64,000 nucleotides of DNA from DASRHK01 sp963776465 (GCA_963776465.1 CAVZMV010000002.1:1178001-1242000), one strand, 5' to 3'. Positions 16,554 to 25,239 are shown, counted from the first letter of the stretch. Notes: generated from the letters alone by a model not told the origin. Made by a program: numbers and translations.

Positions 16554-17666
16554 ATGCCGAGCCGAAGAATCGCGGTGATCTGCACGCGTCGCCTCGGCGA
16601 CGTGCTGCTGGCGACGGCGCTCATCCGCAGCCTGCGGCGCGCTGCCCAGCCCGGCATGCGCATCGAGGCGCTGGTGTCGCCGGAAACGGTGTCGGCGCTG
16701 GCCGGCAATCCGGATCTGGACGCGGTGATCGCGATCCCGCATCGCCCGGGCTGGCGCGAGGGCTGGGCCTTGCTGCGGCGGATCTTCCGGCGCTACGAGC
16801 TGGCCGTCACCACCATCTTCAGCGATCGCGCGCACATCCTGGCCTTGCTCGCGGCGCCGCGCCGCGTCAGCATGATCCCGCCCGACGACGAGCCGGGCGC
16901 GCGCTGGAAACGCTGGGTCTCGTGGCGCAGCCTGCGCGCCAACAACCGCGTCATGCACACCGTCGAGCAGAGTCTGCGGCTGGTCGAACGCATGTCCGTG
17001 CCGCGCTGGCCGGAGGTCGTCCCGCCGCGGCCGCCGGATGCGGCGGTGCTCGACGCCAAGCTCGGAGCCGGCTGGGATGACACGCCGTTTGCGGTGATGC
17101 ATCCGGCGGCGATGTATCCGTACAAGGGATGGACCCACGCGGGCTGGCGCGCGCTGCTGCTCGAGCTCGTGTCGCGCGGTCTGCGCGTCTTCGTCACCGG
17201 CGGGCCAGCGGCTGCGGAGCGCGACCTGGTCGAGGCCATCGTCGCCGGCAGCGATGCAGGGCGCGTCGTCAACCTCGCCGGCCGCCTGGAATTCCCCGAG
17301 CTCACGCCCCTGATCGAGAAAGCCTGTCTCTACGTCGGCCCCGACACGTCGGTGACGCATCTGGCGGCGGCGACCGGCGTGCCGACGGTCGCCCTGTTCG
17401 GACCGTCGAACACCATCGCCTGGGGACCGTGGCCGCGCAGCAGCGACGGCCGCACACCGGCGTCCTGGAAGATGACGGCGCCGCTGCAGCGCCAGGGCAA
17501 CGTCTGGATCGTCCAGGGAATGCCGCACTGCGTTCCTTGCCTGCAGGAGGGCTGCGACCGCCACCAGCAGAGCCGATCCGCGTGCCTGGACGAGATGCCG
17601 GTCTCGCGGCTGGTCGCGATCGTCGACCAGGCGCTGGCGACCGCGGTCGACGTCGGCCCGCGCTGA
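16554..17666 (+). CDS. Family 9 glycosyltransferase (lipopolysaccharide heptosyltransferase family)
   Basis: This is a 370-aa GT-B protein. The family motifs are well kept: RLGDVLLATALIRSL at the N terminus, MHPAAMYPYKGW near 180 (heptosyltransferase HPGAxxxxKxW), VFVTGGPAAAERDLV, and the donor-binding block YVGPDTSVTHLAAATGVP followed by VALFGPSNTIAWGPW. Near the C terminus a Cys-rich segment (HCVPCLQEGCDRH) appears, as in WaaF-like proteins. ATG 16554 is preferred over the in-frame TTG at 16536. It is divergent from the four-gene GT operon, so together they look like an LPS-core or surface glycan locus. Confidence 0.85.
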   Translation: MPSRRIAVICTRRLGDVLLATALIRSLRRAAQPGMRIEALVSPETVSALAGNPDLDAVIAIPHRPGWREGWALLRRIFRRYELAVTTIFSDRAHILALLAAPRRVSMIPPDDEPGARWKRWVSWRSLRANNRVMHTVEQSLRLVERMSVPRWPEVVPPRPPDAAVLDAKLGAGWDDTPFAVMHPAAMYPYKGWTHAGWRALLLELVSRGLRVFVTGGPAAAERDLVEAIVAGSDAGRVVNLAGRLEFPELTPLIEKACLYVGPDTSVTHLAAATGVPTVALFGPSNTIAWGPWPRSSDGRTPASWKMTAPLQRQGNVWIVQGMPHCVPCLQEGCDRHQQSRSACLDEMPVSRLVAIVDQALATAVDVGPR

Positions 17667-17683
17667 AGGCGCGAGCCGGTCGA

Positions 17684-17712
17684 TTGACAGCCCCCCGGAC
17701 GCGGCCTAGCCT
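17684..17712 (+). promoter_or_regulatory. Sigma-70-type promoter for the 101-aa exported protein
   Basis: A perfect -35 hexamer TTGACA (17684-17689) is followed, after exactly 17 bp, by TAGCCT (17707-17712), which keeps the key T1, A2 and T6 of the -10 box. Transcription would start near 17719, giving a leader of about 28 nt that includes GCGAGGA before the ATG at 17747. Confidence 0.55.
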
Positions 17713-17746
17713 TGCGGCATAGAAAAAAACGCGAGCGAGGAATCAC

Positions 17747-18052
17747 ATGGCTTACCTGCGCAAGATCTCCGTAGCACTGGCCGCGGCGGCGTTACTGACG
17801 GTCGCGAGCGCTCCGGCACTGGCGGAGGATTACGGCGAGTCCATCGACAGTGCGCCGTCGGCGGAGGCCATGGCCTTCGATCTGGTCGTTGTGCGCCCGC
17901 TCGGCGTGGTGGCGACCGTGCTCGGCGTCGGCCTGTTCGTGCTGTCGCTGCCGATCGACCTGCTCGTCTGGAACGTACACGACCCGGCCCACCGCTTGGT
18001 CGTCGAGCCCGCGCGCTTCACGTTCACGCGCGAGCTGGGAGACATGAACTAG
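17747..18052 (+). CDS. Small exported membrane protein, 101 aa
   Basis: The protein has a signal peptide (about residues 1-26, ending ALAED) and one further hydrophobic segment (about 50-70, VVRPLGVVATVLGVGLFVLS, just inside the length limit). A short conserved-looking tail follows (DPAHRLVVEPARFTFTRELG). Similar short proteins with a PLG...TF.R.LG pattern occur in gammaproteobacterial genomes, often mislabelled as multidrug transporters. I do not assign a function. It has its own promoter at 17684-17712 and converges with the M16 peptidase gene. Confidence 0.65.
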   Translation: MAYLRKISVALAAAALLTVASAPALAEDYGESIDSAPSAEAMAFDLVVVRPLGVVATVLGVGLFVLSLPIDLLVWNVHDPAHRLVVEPARFTFTRELGDMN

Positions 18053-18076
18053 GCGCGCACGCGCTGCGCTGAGCGA

Positions 18077-20887
18077 TCAGCGCACCGGTTTGCCGTCCAC
18101 GTCCAGGACCTGCACCTCGCCCAGGTTCATCTTGCGGACGGGTTGCTCGATCTTCGCCAGATCCCCGACGACCACCCAGGTCAGATGCTCGGGCGTGACG
18201 ATCTGCTTTGCCGCCGCGCGCACGTCCTCGTCCTTCTGCGACTCGATCCGGCTCTTGAGCGTCTGCACGTAATCGTCCGGGCGCCCGTACAGCGTGATGT
18301 CGTACAGCGCTCCGAGCAGGCTGGCGATCGTCTCGTAGCGACCCGGCAGGCTGCGCACGTTGCGTGACTTTATCTTGGCGATCTCGTCCGCGGTCGCCGG
18401 CCGCGCGCCGGTGAAGTCCCGCGCCTCCTTGACGATCTCGCGCAGCGCGTCGGCAGTCTTGTCGGTCTGCACGGGCGCCGAGATCAGGTAGGCGCGCTGC
18501 CCCAGCGCGCCGGGTAGCTGCACGCCCGCGCCGTAGCTCCAGTGCTTGTCCTCGCGCAGGTTCATGTTGATGCGCGACGTGAACGAGCCGCCGAACACGC
18601 CGTTCATGGTGCCGATCTCGATGAAGTTCGGCGCCTTGGACGAAGGGGCCAGCAGGCCGGCGATGATCTGCGTCTGGGCCGCGCCGGGCTTGTCGATCAG
18701 GTAGACGCGCGGCTTGGCGGCTGCGGTCACGGTCGCCACGTTCTTCTTCGGCAGCGCCGTCGCCGGGCTCTTCCAGTCGCCGAAGGCCGACTCCAGCAGC
18801 GCGACCAGCTCCGGCAGCGTGGTGTCGCCGGCCGCGAGCACGGTGGCATTGTCCGGCCGGATCCAGTCGCGATGGAACGCGCGCAGGTCCTCGGTAGACA
18901 GCGCCTTGACCGAAGCCTCGGTGCCGGAGCCGGTGAACGGGATGGCGTAGGCGTGGCCTTCGCCGTACAGCAGCGGCGGCGCGATGCGCAGCGCCAGCGA
19001 GCCCGGATCGGTCTTCTCCTGCGCGATGCCGGCGAGCCACTGCCCGCGCACGCGCTCGAACTCCTTCTCGTCGAACGCGGGGTTGCGGACCACGTCCGCG
19101 TACAGCTCGAGCGAATCCTTCAGGCGTGCCTTCAGCGCCGACAGGTAGACGCTGTAGGAATCAAGGCCGGAGCTCGCGCCGATGTTGGCGCCGAGCATGC
19201 GCGAGCGCGAGTCGATCTGCAGCGCATCCAGGTGGGTGGTGCCCTCCTCGAGCATCGCCAGCGACATCGCGCCAGTTCCCAGCTTGCGGCCCTGGTCGGC
19301 GGCGAAGCCGGAGTCGAAGAGCATGCTCAGCTCCACCAGCGGCGCGTCGTGGCGCTCGGCGAACACCACCTTCATGCCGTTCTTGAGCGTGGCGCGCTGC
19401 AGCGTCGGGAAGCCGAGGTCCGGGAACTGCGTGACCGCCGGCGCGCCCTTCTTACGATCCACGTCCGACTTGCCGGCCGCGTAGGTCGGGAAGGGCGTCA
19501 CCGTCAGCGTGTAGTCGCCCTGCGCCAGCCAGCGACGCGTGCTGTCGCGCACGCTGGCCGGCGTGGCCGCCGCCACCCGCGCGAGATCGTCCTTGTACGC
19601 GGCCGGATTGCCGCGGTAGACCTCGCCGCTCGCCAGGATCGTGGCCTTGCCGTTGCCGCCGACGCGATCGGTTGCGCGCACCAGCTCGGCGTAAACGTCC
19701 GTCTGCGCGCGCGAGAGCTCTTCGGCGGTCGGACCGTCCTTGAGCAGGCGCGCGAGCTCCTCACCGATGACCTCCTCGACTCTGGATGCGTCGACACCCT
19801 GCTTCACGTCGGCGCTGATCTCGAAGATGCTCGCCAGCTCGTAGGACTGCAGGCCGACGGAAATACCGTCGGCGATCTTGTCGCGGTAGACCAGGCGCTC
19901 GTACATGCGTGAGGCGCGGCCGGCGCCGAGGATGCGCGCCGCCAGGTCCAGGCGCACGGCCTCGTCGGTGCCGTCCTGCGGCGCGTTCCACGTCCTGTAG
20001 ACGCGCACCTGCGACACGCGATCCTGCAGTTCCTCGCGCGTGGACTCGACGCGCGGCGCCATCCAGGCCTTGCGCCGCTCCACGGGCGGGCCGGAGGGGA
20101 TGTCGCCGAAGTAGCGCGTGACTTTCGCCAAAGCCGTCTTGGCGTCGATGTCGCCGGACAGCACGAGCGTGACGTTGGCGGCTCCGTAGTACTCGCGGAA
20201 CCATTCCTTGACGTCGGCCAGCGAGGCGCGGTTCAGGTCCTCCATCGATCCGATCGTTTCCCAGCGGTACGGATGCCCTTCCGGAAAGCTGGCCCGCTGC
20301 TCGAGCTCGCCGACGCGTCCGTAGGGCGCGTTGTCGACGCGCTGGCGCTTCTCGTTCTGGACCACGCCGCGCTGCTCGTCGAGCAGCTTCTGGTCGATGG
20401 CGTCGACGAAATGGCCCATGCGGTCCGACTCCATCCACAGCGCCATGTCCAGCGCGGTGGTGGGGACGGTCTCGAAGTAGCGCGTGCGATCCAGCCAGGT
20501 GTCGCCGTTCATGTCGGTGGCGCCGACTTTCTCGAACGGCCGGAAGAACTCGTCGTGGAAATTCTCCGAGCCCTGGAACATCAGGTGCTCGAACAGGTGG
20601 GCGAAGCCGGTCTTGCCGGGCTTCTCGTCCTTGCTGCCGACGTGGTACCAGACGCTGACGCCCACCACCGGCGCGGAATGATCCTCGTGCACCACGAGCG
20701 TCAGCCCGTTGGGCAGGATATGCTTTTCGAACGGGATGTCGACGTCCGCCAGCCGCGCGGCCTTGGCCGGCGCTGCCGGCTTGCCGTCGTCGTACGGCTC
20801 GTAGCTGACGGTGAGTCCCTGAGCCTTGTATTCGGCAGCGCAGCCGGTGAGCAGCAGGCCAGCAGCAAGGGTGCGGATGAATTGCAT
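18077..20887 (-). CDS. M16 (pitrilysin/insulinase) family zinc peptidase, lipoprotein
   Basis: The 936-aa protein from ATG 20887 begins with a lipoprotein signal (LLLTGC, Cys near residue 16), so it is probably anchored in the outer membrane facing the periplasm. Two M16 repeats are present. The first (about 50-470) carries the inverted zinc motif HLFEHLMF near residue 100, with the downstream Glu supplied by the conserved helix. The second (about 490-920) lacks HXXEH at the equivalent site (GTGAMSLAMLEEGTT) and should be the inactive clamshell half. The frame is open up to 21631 only because it is a shadow across ampD. It is divergent from ampD. Confidence 0.88.
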   Translation of the reverse strand: MQFIRTLAAGLLLTGCAAEYKAQGLTVSYEPYDDGKPAAPAKAARLADVDIPFEKHILPNGLTLVVHEDHSAPVVGVSVWYHVGSKDEKPGKTGFAHLFEHLMFQGSENFHDEFFRPFEKVGATDMNGDTWLDRTRYFETVPTTALDMALWMESDRMGHFVDAIDQKLLDEQRGVVQNEKRQRVDNAPYGRVGELEQRASFPEGHPYRWETIGSMEDLNRASLADVKEWFREYYGAANVTLVLSGDIDAKTALAKVTRYFGDIPSGPPVERRKAWMAPRVESTREELQDRVSQVRVYRTWNAPQDGTDEAVRLDLAARILGAGRASRMYERLVYRDKIADGISVGLQSYELASIFEISADVKQGVDASRVEEVIGEELARLLKDGPTAEELSRAQTDVYAELVRATDRVGGNGKATILASGEVYRGNPAAYKDDLARVAAATPASVRDSTRRWLAQGDYTLTVTPFPTYAAGKSDVDRKKGAPAVTQFPDLGFPTLQRATLKNGMKVVFAERHDAPLVELSMLFDSGFAADQGRKLGTGAMSLAMLEEGTTHLDALQIDSRSRMLGANIGASSGLDSYSVYLSALKARLKDSLELYADVVRNPAFDEKEFERVRGQWLAGIAQEKTDPGSLALRIAPPLLYGEGHAYAIPFTGSGTEASVKALSTEDLRAFHRDWIRPDNATVLAAGDTTLPELVALLESAFGDWKSPATALPKKNVATVTAAAKPRVYLIDKPGAAQTQIIAGLLAPSSKAPNFIEIGTMNGVFGGSFTSRINMNLREDKHWSYGAGVQLPGALGQRAYLISAPVQTDKTADALREIVKEARDFTGARPATADEIAKIKSRNVRSLPGRYETIASLLGALYDITLYGRPDDYVQTLKSRIESQKDEDVRAAAKQIVTPEHLTWVVVGDLAKIEQPVRKMNLGEVQVLDVDGKPVR

Positions 20888-20971
20888 GCGATTCCCCGTT
20901 TTTTGAGCGCACGAGTCTATAGCGGTATGGCCAGATCGTCGCCGACAAGTTCCTTGCCCGGCCCGCCGGGG

Positions 20972-21544
20972 ATGGCGCTGCCGTGGCCGCAGGTGGATCC
21001 TTCCAGCCACCGGCTCGGCGACGTGCGCTACGTGCCTTCGCCCAACTGCGATGATCGGCCGGACGCCGCCGACGTGAGCCTGCTGGTGATCCACGCGATC
21101 TCGCTGCCGCCCGGCGAGTTCGGCGGGCCATGGATCGAGCGGCTGTTCACCAACCAGCTCGATCCGGCGGCGCATCCGTACTTCGACCAGATCCGCGATC
21201 TCAAGGTGTCGGCGCATTGCGTGATCGACCGCGCCGGCGCGGTCACCCAGTACGTGCCGTTCGACCGGCGCGCCTGGCACGCGGGCCAATCGTCCTTCGA
21301 GGGGCGCAGCCGCTGCAACGATTTCTCCATCGGCATCGAGCTGGAAGGCAGCGACGAGCAGCCGTTCGAGGAAGCGCAGTACGTGCAGCTCGCGCGCGTT
21401 GCGCGCGCGCTGATGCGCGCCTATCCGCAGATCACGGCAGGGCGGATCGCCGGGCACAGCGATATCGCGCCCACGCGCAAGACCGACCCCGGTCCGAACT
21501 TCGACTGGAACGGATTCCTGCTGCGCCTGGAGTACCTGCGATGA
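20972..21544 (+). CDS. ampD: 1,6-anhydro-N-acetylmuramyl-L-alanine amidase AmpD
   Basis: AmpD cleaves the stem peptide from anhydro-muropeptides during cell-wall recycling and so keeps AmpR-type beta-lactamase induction low. The zinc ligands are plain: LLVIHAISLPPGEFGG (His), and GHSDIAPTRKTDPGPNFDW (His and Asp). VPSPNCDDRPD near the N terminus is the normal family start. I chose ATG 20972 (190 aa) because the upstream in-frame ATG 20927 adds 15 residues without family character and leaves only 39 bp to the divergent peptidase gene; 20927 remains possible. ampE follows after 10 bp. Confidence 0.93.
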   Translation: MALPWPQVDPSSHRLGDVRYVPSPNCDDRPDAADVSLLVIHAISLPPGEFGGPWIERLFTNQLDPAAHPYFDQIRDLKVSAHCVIDRAGAVTQYVPFDRRAWHAGQSSFEGRSRCNDFSIGIELEGSDEQPFEEAQYVQLARVARALMRAYPQITAGRIAGHSDIAPTRKTDPGPNFDWNGFLLRLEYLR

Positions 21545-21554
21545 GGGCTTGCCG

Positions 21555-22380
21555 ATGATGCTGCTGGCGATCGTGATGGTCCTGCTCGGACTGCGCTGGC
21601 TCGACGTCACGCCGCGCGCGCGCAACGGCACGCAGACCTACGTCGGGCAGCTGCGCGGCCTAGTCCAGGCGCCCGGATTCTGGCGATGGCCCGCCGCCCC
21701 CTGGCTGGTGGTGCTGCTGCCCGTCGTCGCGCTCGGCGTGATCGACGCGCATCTTCCGTGGTTCCTGCATCTGGCGCTGTCGGTGGCGGTGCTCTGGTTC
21801 ACGCTGGGCCCGCGCGAGATGGCAAGCGATCTGCGCGCGTGGATTGCGGCGCGAGGGCGGGGCGATGATGCCGAGGCCGAAAGCCGGGCGCAGGCCATCT
21901 GGGGATCGGGACCTCGCGAGCTGGGTCCGTTGTTCGTGGAGTCGCACGAGCGCCTGTTCGGCGTGCTCATCTGGTTCTTCGCGCTGGGCCCGGCGGGCGG
22001 CCTGCTTTACCGCATGGGCCGCCGCGTGCCGCAGTACCTGGCCGGATGACGCGACGCACGCTCGCCGCATGCACGCGGCACTGGCCTTCATCCCCGCGCG
22101 CATCACCGCGGCGCTGTTCGCGGCAGCCGGCAGCGCCGACGACGTCATCGCCGAGTGGCGCCGCCGCCGCGCCCAGGCCGATGGCTGGGTCGAGCGGACC
22201 TGGCATTGGCTCTCGGAGATTGCCGCGGCGACGCTCGACTTCGAGGAGACGCCCGGGGGCGCGACCAGCACGCCGACGCTGGAAGAGGGCGCGCGCGAGT
22301 TCGTCGAGCTGGAGTTCCGGGCCCTGCTGATCCTGCTGGCGCTGTTCGCGCTGTTCACCGTCGGCAGCTGGTTCGGTTGA
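21555..22380 (+). pseudogene. ampE: ampE, broken by a single-base frameshift as sequenced
   Basis: AmpE is an inner-membrane protein that follows ampD in many Gammaproteobacteria. The first part (21555-22049, 164 aa) has hydrophobic helices and the family segment ESHERLFGVLIWFF, but stops at TGA 22047-22049. The rest of AmpE (MHAALAFIPARIT to FTVGSWFG) continues in the next frame to 22380. Removing one C or G from GGCCGG at 22041-22045 gives a continuous protein of about 274 aa reading QYLADDATHARRMHAALAF, close to the usual 284. It is therefore either a sequencing insertion or a recent frameshift. An ATG at 22069 could restart the second half. Confidence 0.8.
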
Positions 22381-23189
22381 TGCGCTTCGGATTACTGGCG
22401 GCCGCGCTGCTCGTCGCGGCCCCGTGTCTGGCAGCACAACGCATCGTCACGCTGTCGCCGCATCTGGCGGAGCTCGTCTGCGCGGCGGGCGCCTGCGAGC
22501 GGCTCGTCGGGGTGGTCGCGTACAGCGATTACCCGGCCGAGGTGACGCGGCTGCCGCAGGTCGGCGATGCGTTCAACCTCGATCTGGAGCGCGTGGCCGC
22601 GCTGCGCCCGGACCTGGTGCTGGCGTGGGAAGGCGGCAGCTCGGCGCAGACCGTGAGCCGCCTGCGCGGCCTGGGCTACGACGTGCGCAGCCTGAAAGTA
22701 CAGCGACTGGACGAGATCGCGGACGCGATCGAGCAGATCGGACGCTGGCTGGACCAGCCGGCCGCCGCCGCCGGCGCGGCGCAGCGGGTCCGCAGCCGCT
22801 TGCAGGCGCTGCGTGCGCGCTACGCGGCGCCTCGACCGCTCAGGGTCTTCTTCGAGATCCAGGTGCAGCCGCTCTACACCGTCAACGCCGAAAGCCCGAT
22901 CAGCGAGGCCATTGCGCTGTGCGGTGGGCGCAACGTCTTCGCCAATCTCGGCGCGCTGGCGGCGACGGTGGGCCTGGAAGCCGCGTTCGCGGCCGATCCG
23001 GACGTGGTCGTCTACGCCAGGCAGGACGAGACGGCGACGCGTGCGTTCTGGCGCCGGCACCCGGAGCTGCGCGCGGTCGGTGCCGGCCGGCTCTATGCGG
23101 TGGATGCGGATCTGCTGTCGCGCGCGACGCCGCGGATGCTCGACGGAGTGGAGCAGCTTTGCGCGGTGCTGGAGCGCGCGCGAGGCTGA
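22380..23189 (+). CDS. BtuF-like periplasmic substrate-binding protein (cobalamin/siderophore type)
   Basis: The 269-aa protein has a signal peptide (about residues 1-18, ending CLAA) and a class III periplasmic binding fold. Visible marks are RIVTLSPHLAELVCAAGA at the mature start, VVAYSDYPAEVTRLPQVGD, and FNLDLERVAALRPDLVLAW, which is the classic BtuF pattern. It should bind cobalamin or a related corrinoid and hand it to a BtuCD-type ABC transporter, but no permease or ATPase gene lies in the window. ATG 22380 shares its A with the ampE stop. It is followed by a convergent hydrolase. Confidence 0.85.
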   Translation: MRFGLLAAALLVAAPCLAAQRIVTLSPHLAELVCAAGACERLVGVVAYSDYPAEVTRLPQVGDAFNLDLERVAALRPDLVLAWEGGSSAQTVSRLRGLGYDVRSLKVQRLDEIADAIEQIGRWLDQPAAAAGAAQRVRSRLQALRARYAAPRPLRVFFEIQVQPLYTVNAESPISEAIALCGGRNVFANLGALAATVGLEAAFAADPDVVVYARQDETATRAFWRRHPELRAVGAGRLYAVDADLLSRATPRMLDGVEQLCAVLERARG

Positions 23190-23196
23190 AGGCTCA

Positions 23197-24120
23197 CTAG
23201 CCGCCCGACGCGGCGCTTGCGCTGTTCTTCGCCGGCTTGCGCTGCGGCGTGTGCGCGCGCTCGCTGCCCCGCAGATGCTTCTGGATCAGCGCGGCGATGC
23301 GCTGCATGAGCTCGGCAGGGAAGTCATGCCCCATGCCCTCGATGATCTGAAGCTGCGCCCCGCCGATGCGGCGGGCCAGATCGCGCGCTGCCGGCACCGG
23401 CACCAGCGGATCGTCGGCGCCGTGGATGATCAGCGTGGGCGTGGCGATGCGGCGAAGCAGCGACACACGGCTGCCCGAGGCGATGATCGCCACGGTCTGC
23501 CGCGCCATGCCGCGCGGGTAGTAGCTGCGGTCGAAGGCGCGCTCGACGCGGGCGCGCAGCTCCTCCTCGGTGGACCGATAGCCCGGGCTGCCGATCAGGC
23601 GCCAGGTCTGCATCGAATGCGCGATCAGCGATTCGCGATCGGTCTGCTGCGGGCGACGCGCCAGGCGCAGGCGCAGCTTCAGGCTCGCCTGGCGCAGCCA
23701 CGGATTGCCGCTCGTCGTCATGATGAGCGTCAGGCTGCGCACGCGCTGCGGGTGCCGGGCGGCGACGATCTGCGCGATCATCCCGCCCATCGAGGCGCCG
23801 ACCAGGTGTGCAGTCTTGATGCCGAGCGCGTCGAGCAGCCCGACGGCGTCCATGGCCATGTCGTCGAGCTTGTACGGCGCCCGCACCGGCAGCCGCAGGA
23901 GCGCGCGCACCGCGGCGCGCACGACGTTGGGCTTGCCCAGATGGTCGAGCTTGCTGGACAGCCCGATGTCGCGGTTGTCGTAGCGGATCACCCGATAGCC
24001 GGCGCGCGCCAGCGCCACGCAGAACGCGTCGGGCCAGTGGATCAGCTGCCCGGCCAGACCCATGATGAGGAGGATGGCCGGCGCGCTGCGATCGCCGAAT
24101 TCCTCGGTACTCCAGGTCAA
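23197..24120 (-). CDS. Alpha/beta hydrolase (N terminus displaced by a frameshift; full gene to 24145)
   Basis: The 307-aa frame holds a clear alpha/beta hydrolase: LLIMGLAGQLIHWPD (oxyanion region), nucleophile elbow GASMGGM (Ser near residue 110), acid loop HGADDPLVP and catalytic His in GMGHDFP. It resembles esterase/carboxylesterase YvaK-type or TesA-like hydrolases; the substrate is unknown. The frame opens abruptly at MTWSTEEFGD, whereas the usual N terminus (MPTIRANGLDLEY) is present in another frame from ATG 24145. Deleting one G of the GG at 24106-24107 joins them as LDLEYEEFGDRSAP. The C-terminal tail is Lys/Ala-rich. Confidence 0.82.
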   Translation of the reverse strand: MTWSTEEFGDRSAPAILLIMGLAGQLIHWPDAFCVALARAGYRVIRYDNRDIGLSSKLDHLGKPNVVRAAVRALLRLPVRAPYKLDDMAMDAVGLLDALGIKTAHLVGASMGGMIAQIVAARHPQRVRSLTLIMTTSGNPWLRQASLKLRLRLARRPQQTDRESLIAHSMQTWRLIGSPGYRSTEEELRARVERAFDRSYYPRGMARQTVAIIASGSRVSLLRRIATPTLIIHGADDPLVPVPAARDLARRIGGAQLQIIEGMGHDFPAELMQRIAALIQKHLRGSERAHTPQRKPAKNSASAASGG

Positions 24121-24184
24121 GCCCGTTGGCGCGGATCGTCGGCATGTCGACGCATTGTTGCACGCACGCGACGAGCCCCGCCGC

Positions 24185-24928
24185 TCAGGCGATCGATCTG
24201 CGCAGCCAGTCCAGGACGGCGGCGACGTCGGCGCAGCGAAAGCGCGCCACGGTGTCGCCCGCGCCGACCTTTACGCCGTAGCCGCCCATCGTGTCGACGG
24301 CGATGAAGGCGTCCTCGTCGGTGCGATCGTCGCCGACGAAGACGTGCTGGCGTCCCAGGAACGGCGGCTGCGCAGCCAGCGCGCGAAGGGCCAGCCCCTT
24401 GTGCACGCCGCTCATGCGCGCTTCCACCACCATTTTTCCCGACACGACCTCGAGCTCGGTCCCCGCGACCGCCGCGTGCATCGCTTCTTCGCATTCGGCC
24501 GCGCGCTCGGGCGCCATCCGGAAGTGCAGCGCGACCGCGGCGCCCTTGTCCTCGATAAGCACGCGCTTGTCTTCGGAGAAGCGCGTGCGTAGCGCGCTCG
24601 TCAGCGGATCGAGCGATGGTGGTCGACGCAGGCGCGACGGGACTTCGTGATGGAAGCGCAGCTCGGCGCCGTGCACGCCGGCGCCGGCCAGTCGCGCGGG
24701 CGTCAGCAGGCCGTCGATCTCGCTCAACTGCCGCCCGGTGATCACTGCGACGGCGCCGCCGAGAAACGCCTGCAGCTGCGCGAGCAGCGACGGCAGCGGC
24801 GCAGGCACGTAGACATGATCGGGGCGGGCAGCAAAAGCGATCAGGGTGCCGTCGAAGTCCAGATACAAGGCAGCCTTCGCTGACAGAAGCGGCGGACCAA
24901 GCAACTCGTGCGATTCGAAGGTTTCCAT
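24185..24928 (-). CDS. otsB: Trehalose-6-phosphate phosphatase
   Basis: This 247-aa HAD-superfamily enzyme should release free trehalose from trehalose-6-phosphate. HAD motif I is LYLDFDGTLIAF near residues 21-32, with Asp nucleophile and acid/base Asp. Motif II lies in AVITGRQLSEID. The acidic motif IV is FVGDDRTDEDAF near 197-208, and HGAELRFH plus SGVHKGLAL match the OtsB cap. The partner synthase otsA is not in the window. The start at 24928 is divergent from the EF-hand gene; the shared 311-bp gap carries a GlrR-type site only 39 bp upstream of this start. Confidence 0.87.
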   Translation of the reverse strand: METFESHELLGPPLLSAKAALYLDFDGTLIAFAARPDHVYVPAPLPSLLAQLQAFLGGAVAVITGRQLSEIDGLLTPARLAGAGVHGAELRFHHEVPSRLRRPPSLDPLTSALRTRFSEDKRVLIEDKGAAVALHFRMAPERAAECEEAMHAAVAGTELEVVSGKMVVEARMSGVHKGLALRALAAQPPFLGRQHVFVGDDRTDEDAFIAVDTMGGYGVKVGAGDTVARFRCADVAAVLDWLRRSIA

Positions 24929-24966
24929 CGTCTAGCGAGGGAAGCTTGAACCGGTTGCGTGCGTCA

Positions 24967-24984
24967 TGTCTCTCCTGCGCGACA
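24967..24984. promoter_or_regulatory. GlrR/QseF-type operator (TGTC-N10-GACA), perfect
   Basis: TGTC at 24967-24970 and GACA at 24981-24984 are separated by exactly 10 bases. This matches the TGTC-N10-GACA palindrome known for GlrR (QseF) sites upstream of glmY/glmZ in enterobacteria. It lies about 195 bp upstream of the predicted sigma-54 start site, a normal enhancer distance. A GlrR homologue is encoded at 28473-29837. Confidence 0.6.
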
Positions 24985-25032
24985 GCGTAACTAGACGGAA
25001 AGAAAGCGATTGACTCCGGTTCCCCGAGCGCG

Positions 25033-25050
25033 CGTCGGTAGCGTGCGACA
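25033..25050. promoter_or_regulatory. Second, degenerate GlrR-type site (CGTC-N10-GACA)
   Basis: CGTC at 25033-25036 and GACA at 25047-25050 are 10 bases apart, a 7 of 8 match to TGTC-N10-GACA. It is 66 bp (center to center) from the perfect site and about 100 bp upstream of the predicted sigma-54 promoter. Paired sites are usual for enhancer-binding proteins. Confidence 0.4.
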
Positions 25051-25136
25051 GGTTCGGCGATCTGCTGCGGCGTCCGAGCCGCGATGCTGCGACCGCTGCG
25101 CACTAAGCGACTGAGTTCCAAGCCTTTGCCCGGCGG

Positions 25137-25151
25137 TGGCATTGCACTTGC
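25137..25151 (+). promoter_or_regulatory. Sigma-54 (-24/-12) promoter upstream of the EF-hand gene
   Basis: TGGCAT (25137-25142) and TTGC (25148-25151) match the TGGCAC-N5-TTGC consensus with one mismatch. The invariant GG and GC elements are exactly 12 bp apart (25138 and 25150). Transcription should start near 25163, giving a leader of about 77 nt ending in a strong CAGGAGG ribosome-binding site before ATG 25240. The rest of the 24929-25239 gap shows no other gene. Confidence 0.6.
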
Positions 25152-25239
25152 TCATACCAGCACGACCCACGCCACCGGTCCAGGCGAAACGTTTCAGCGG
25201 TGGGTGAAAGCGTACGCCAACTCTTTTCAGGAGGACAAC

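Noticed and set aside
18077..21631. 1184-aa open frame for the M16 peptidase
   Set aside because: The region above 20887 is antisense to ampD. The lipoprotein signal begins at ATG 20887.
22046..22330. 94-aa frame from ATG 22046 overlapping the ampE stop
   Set aside because: The ATGA looks like coupling, but the product is Arg/Pro/Ser-rich and out of frame with the real AmpE C terminus.
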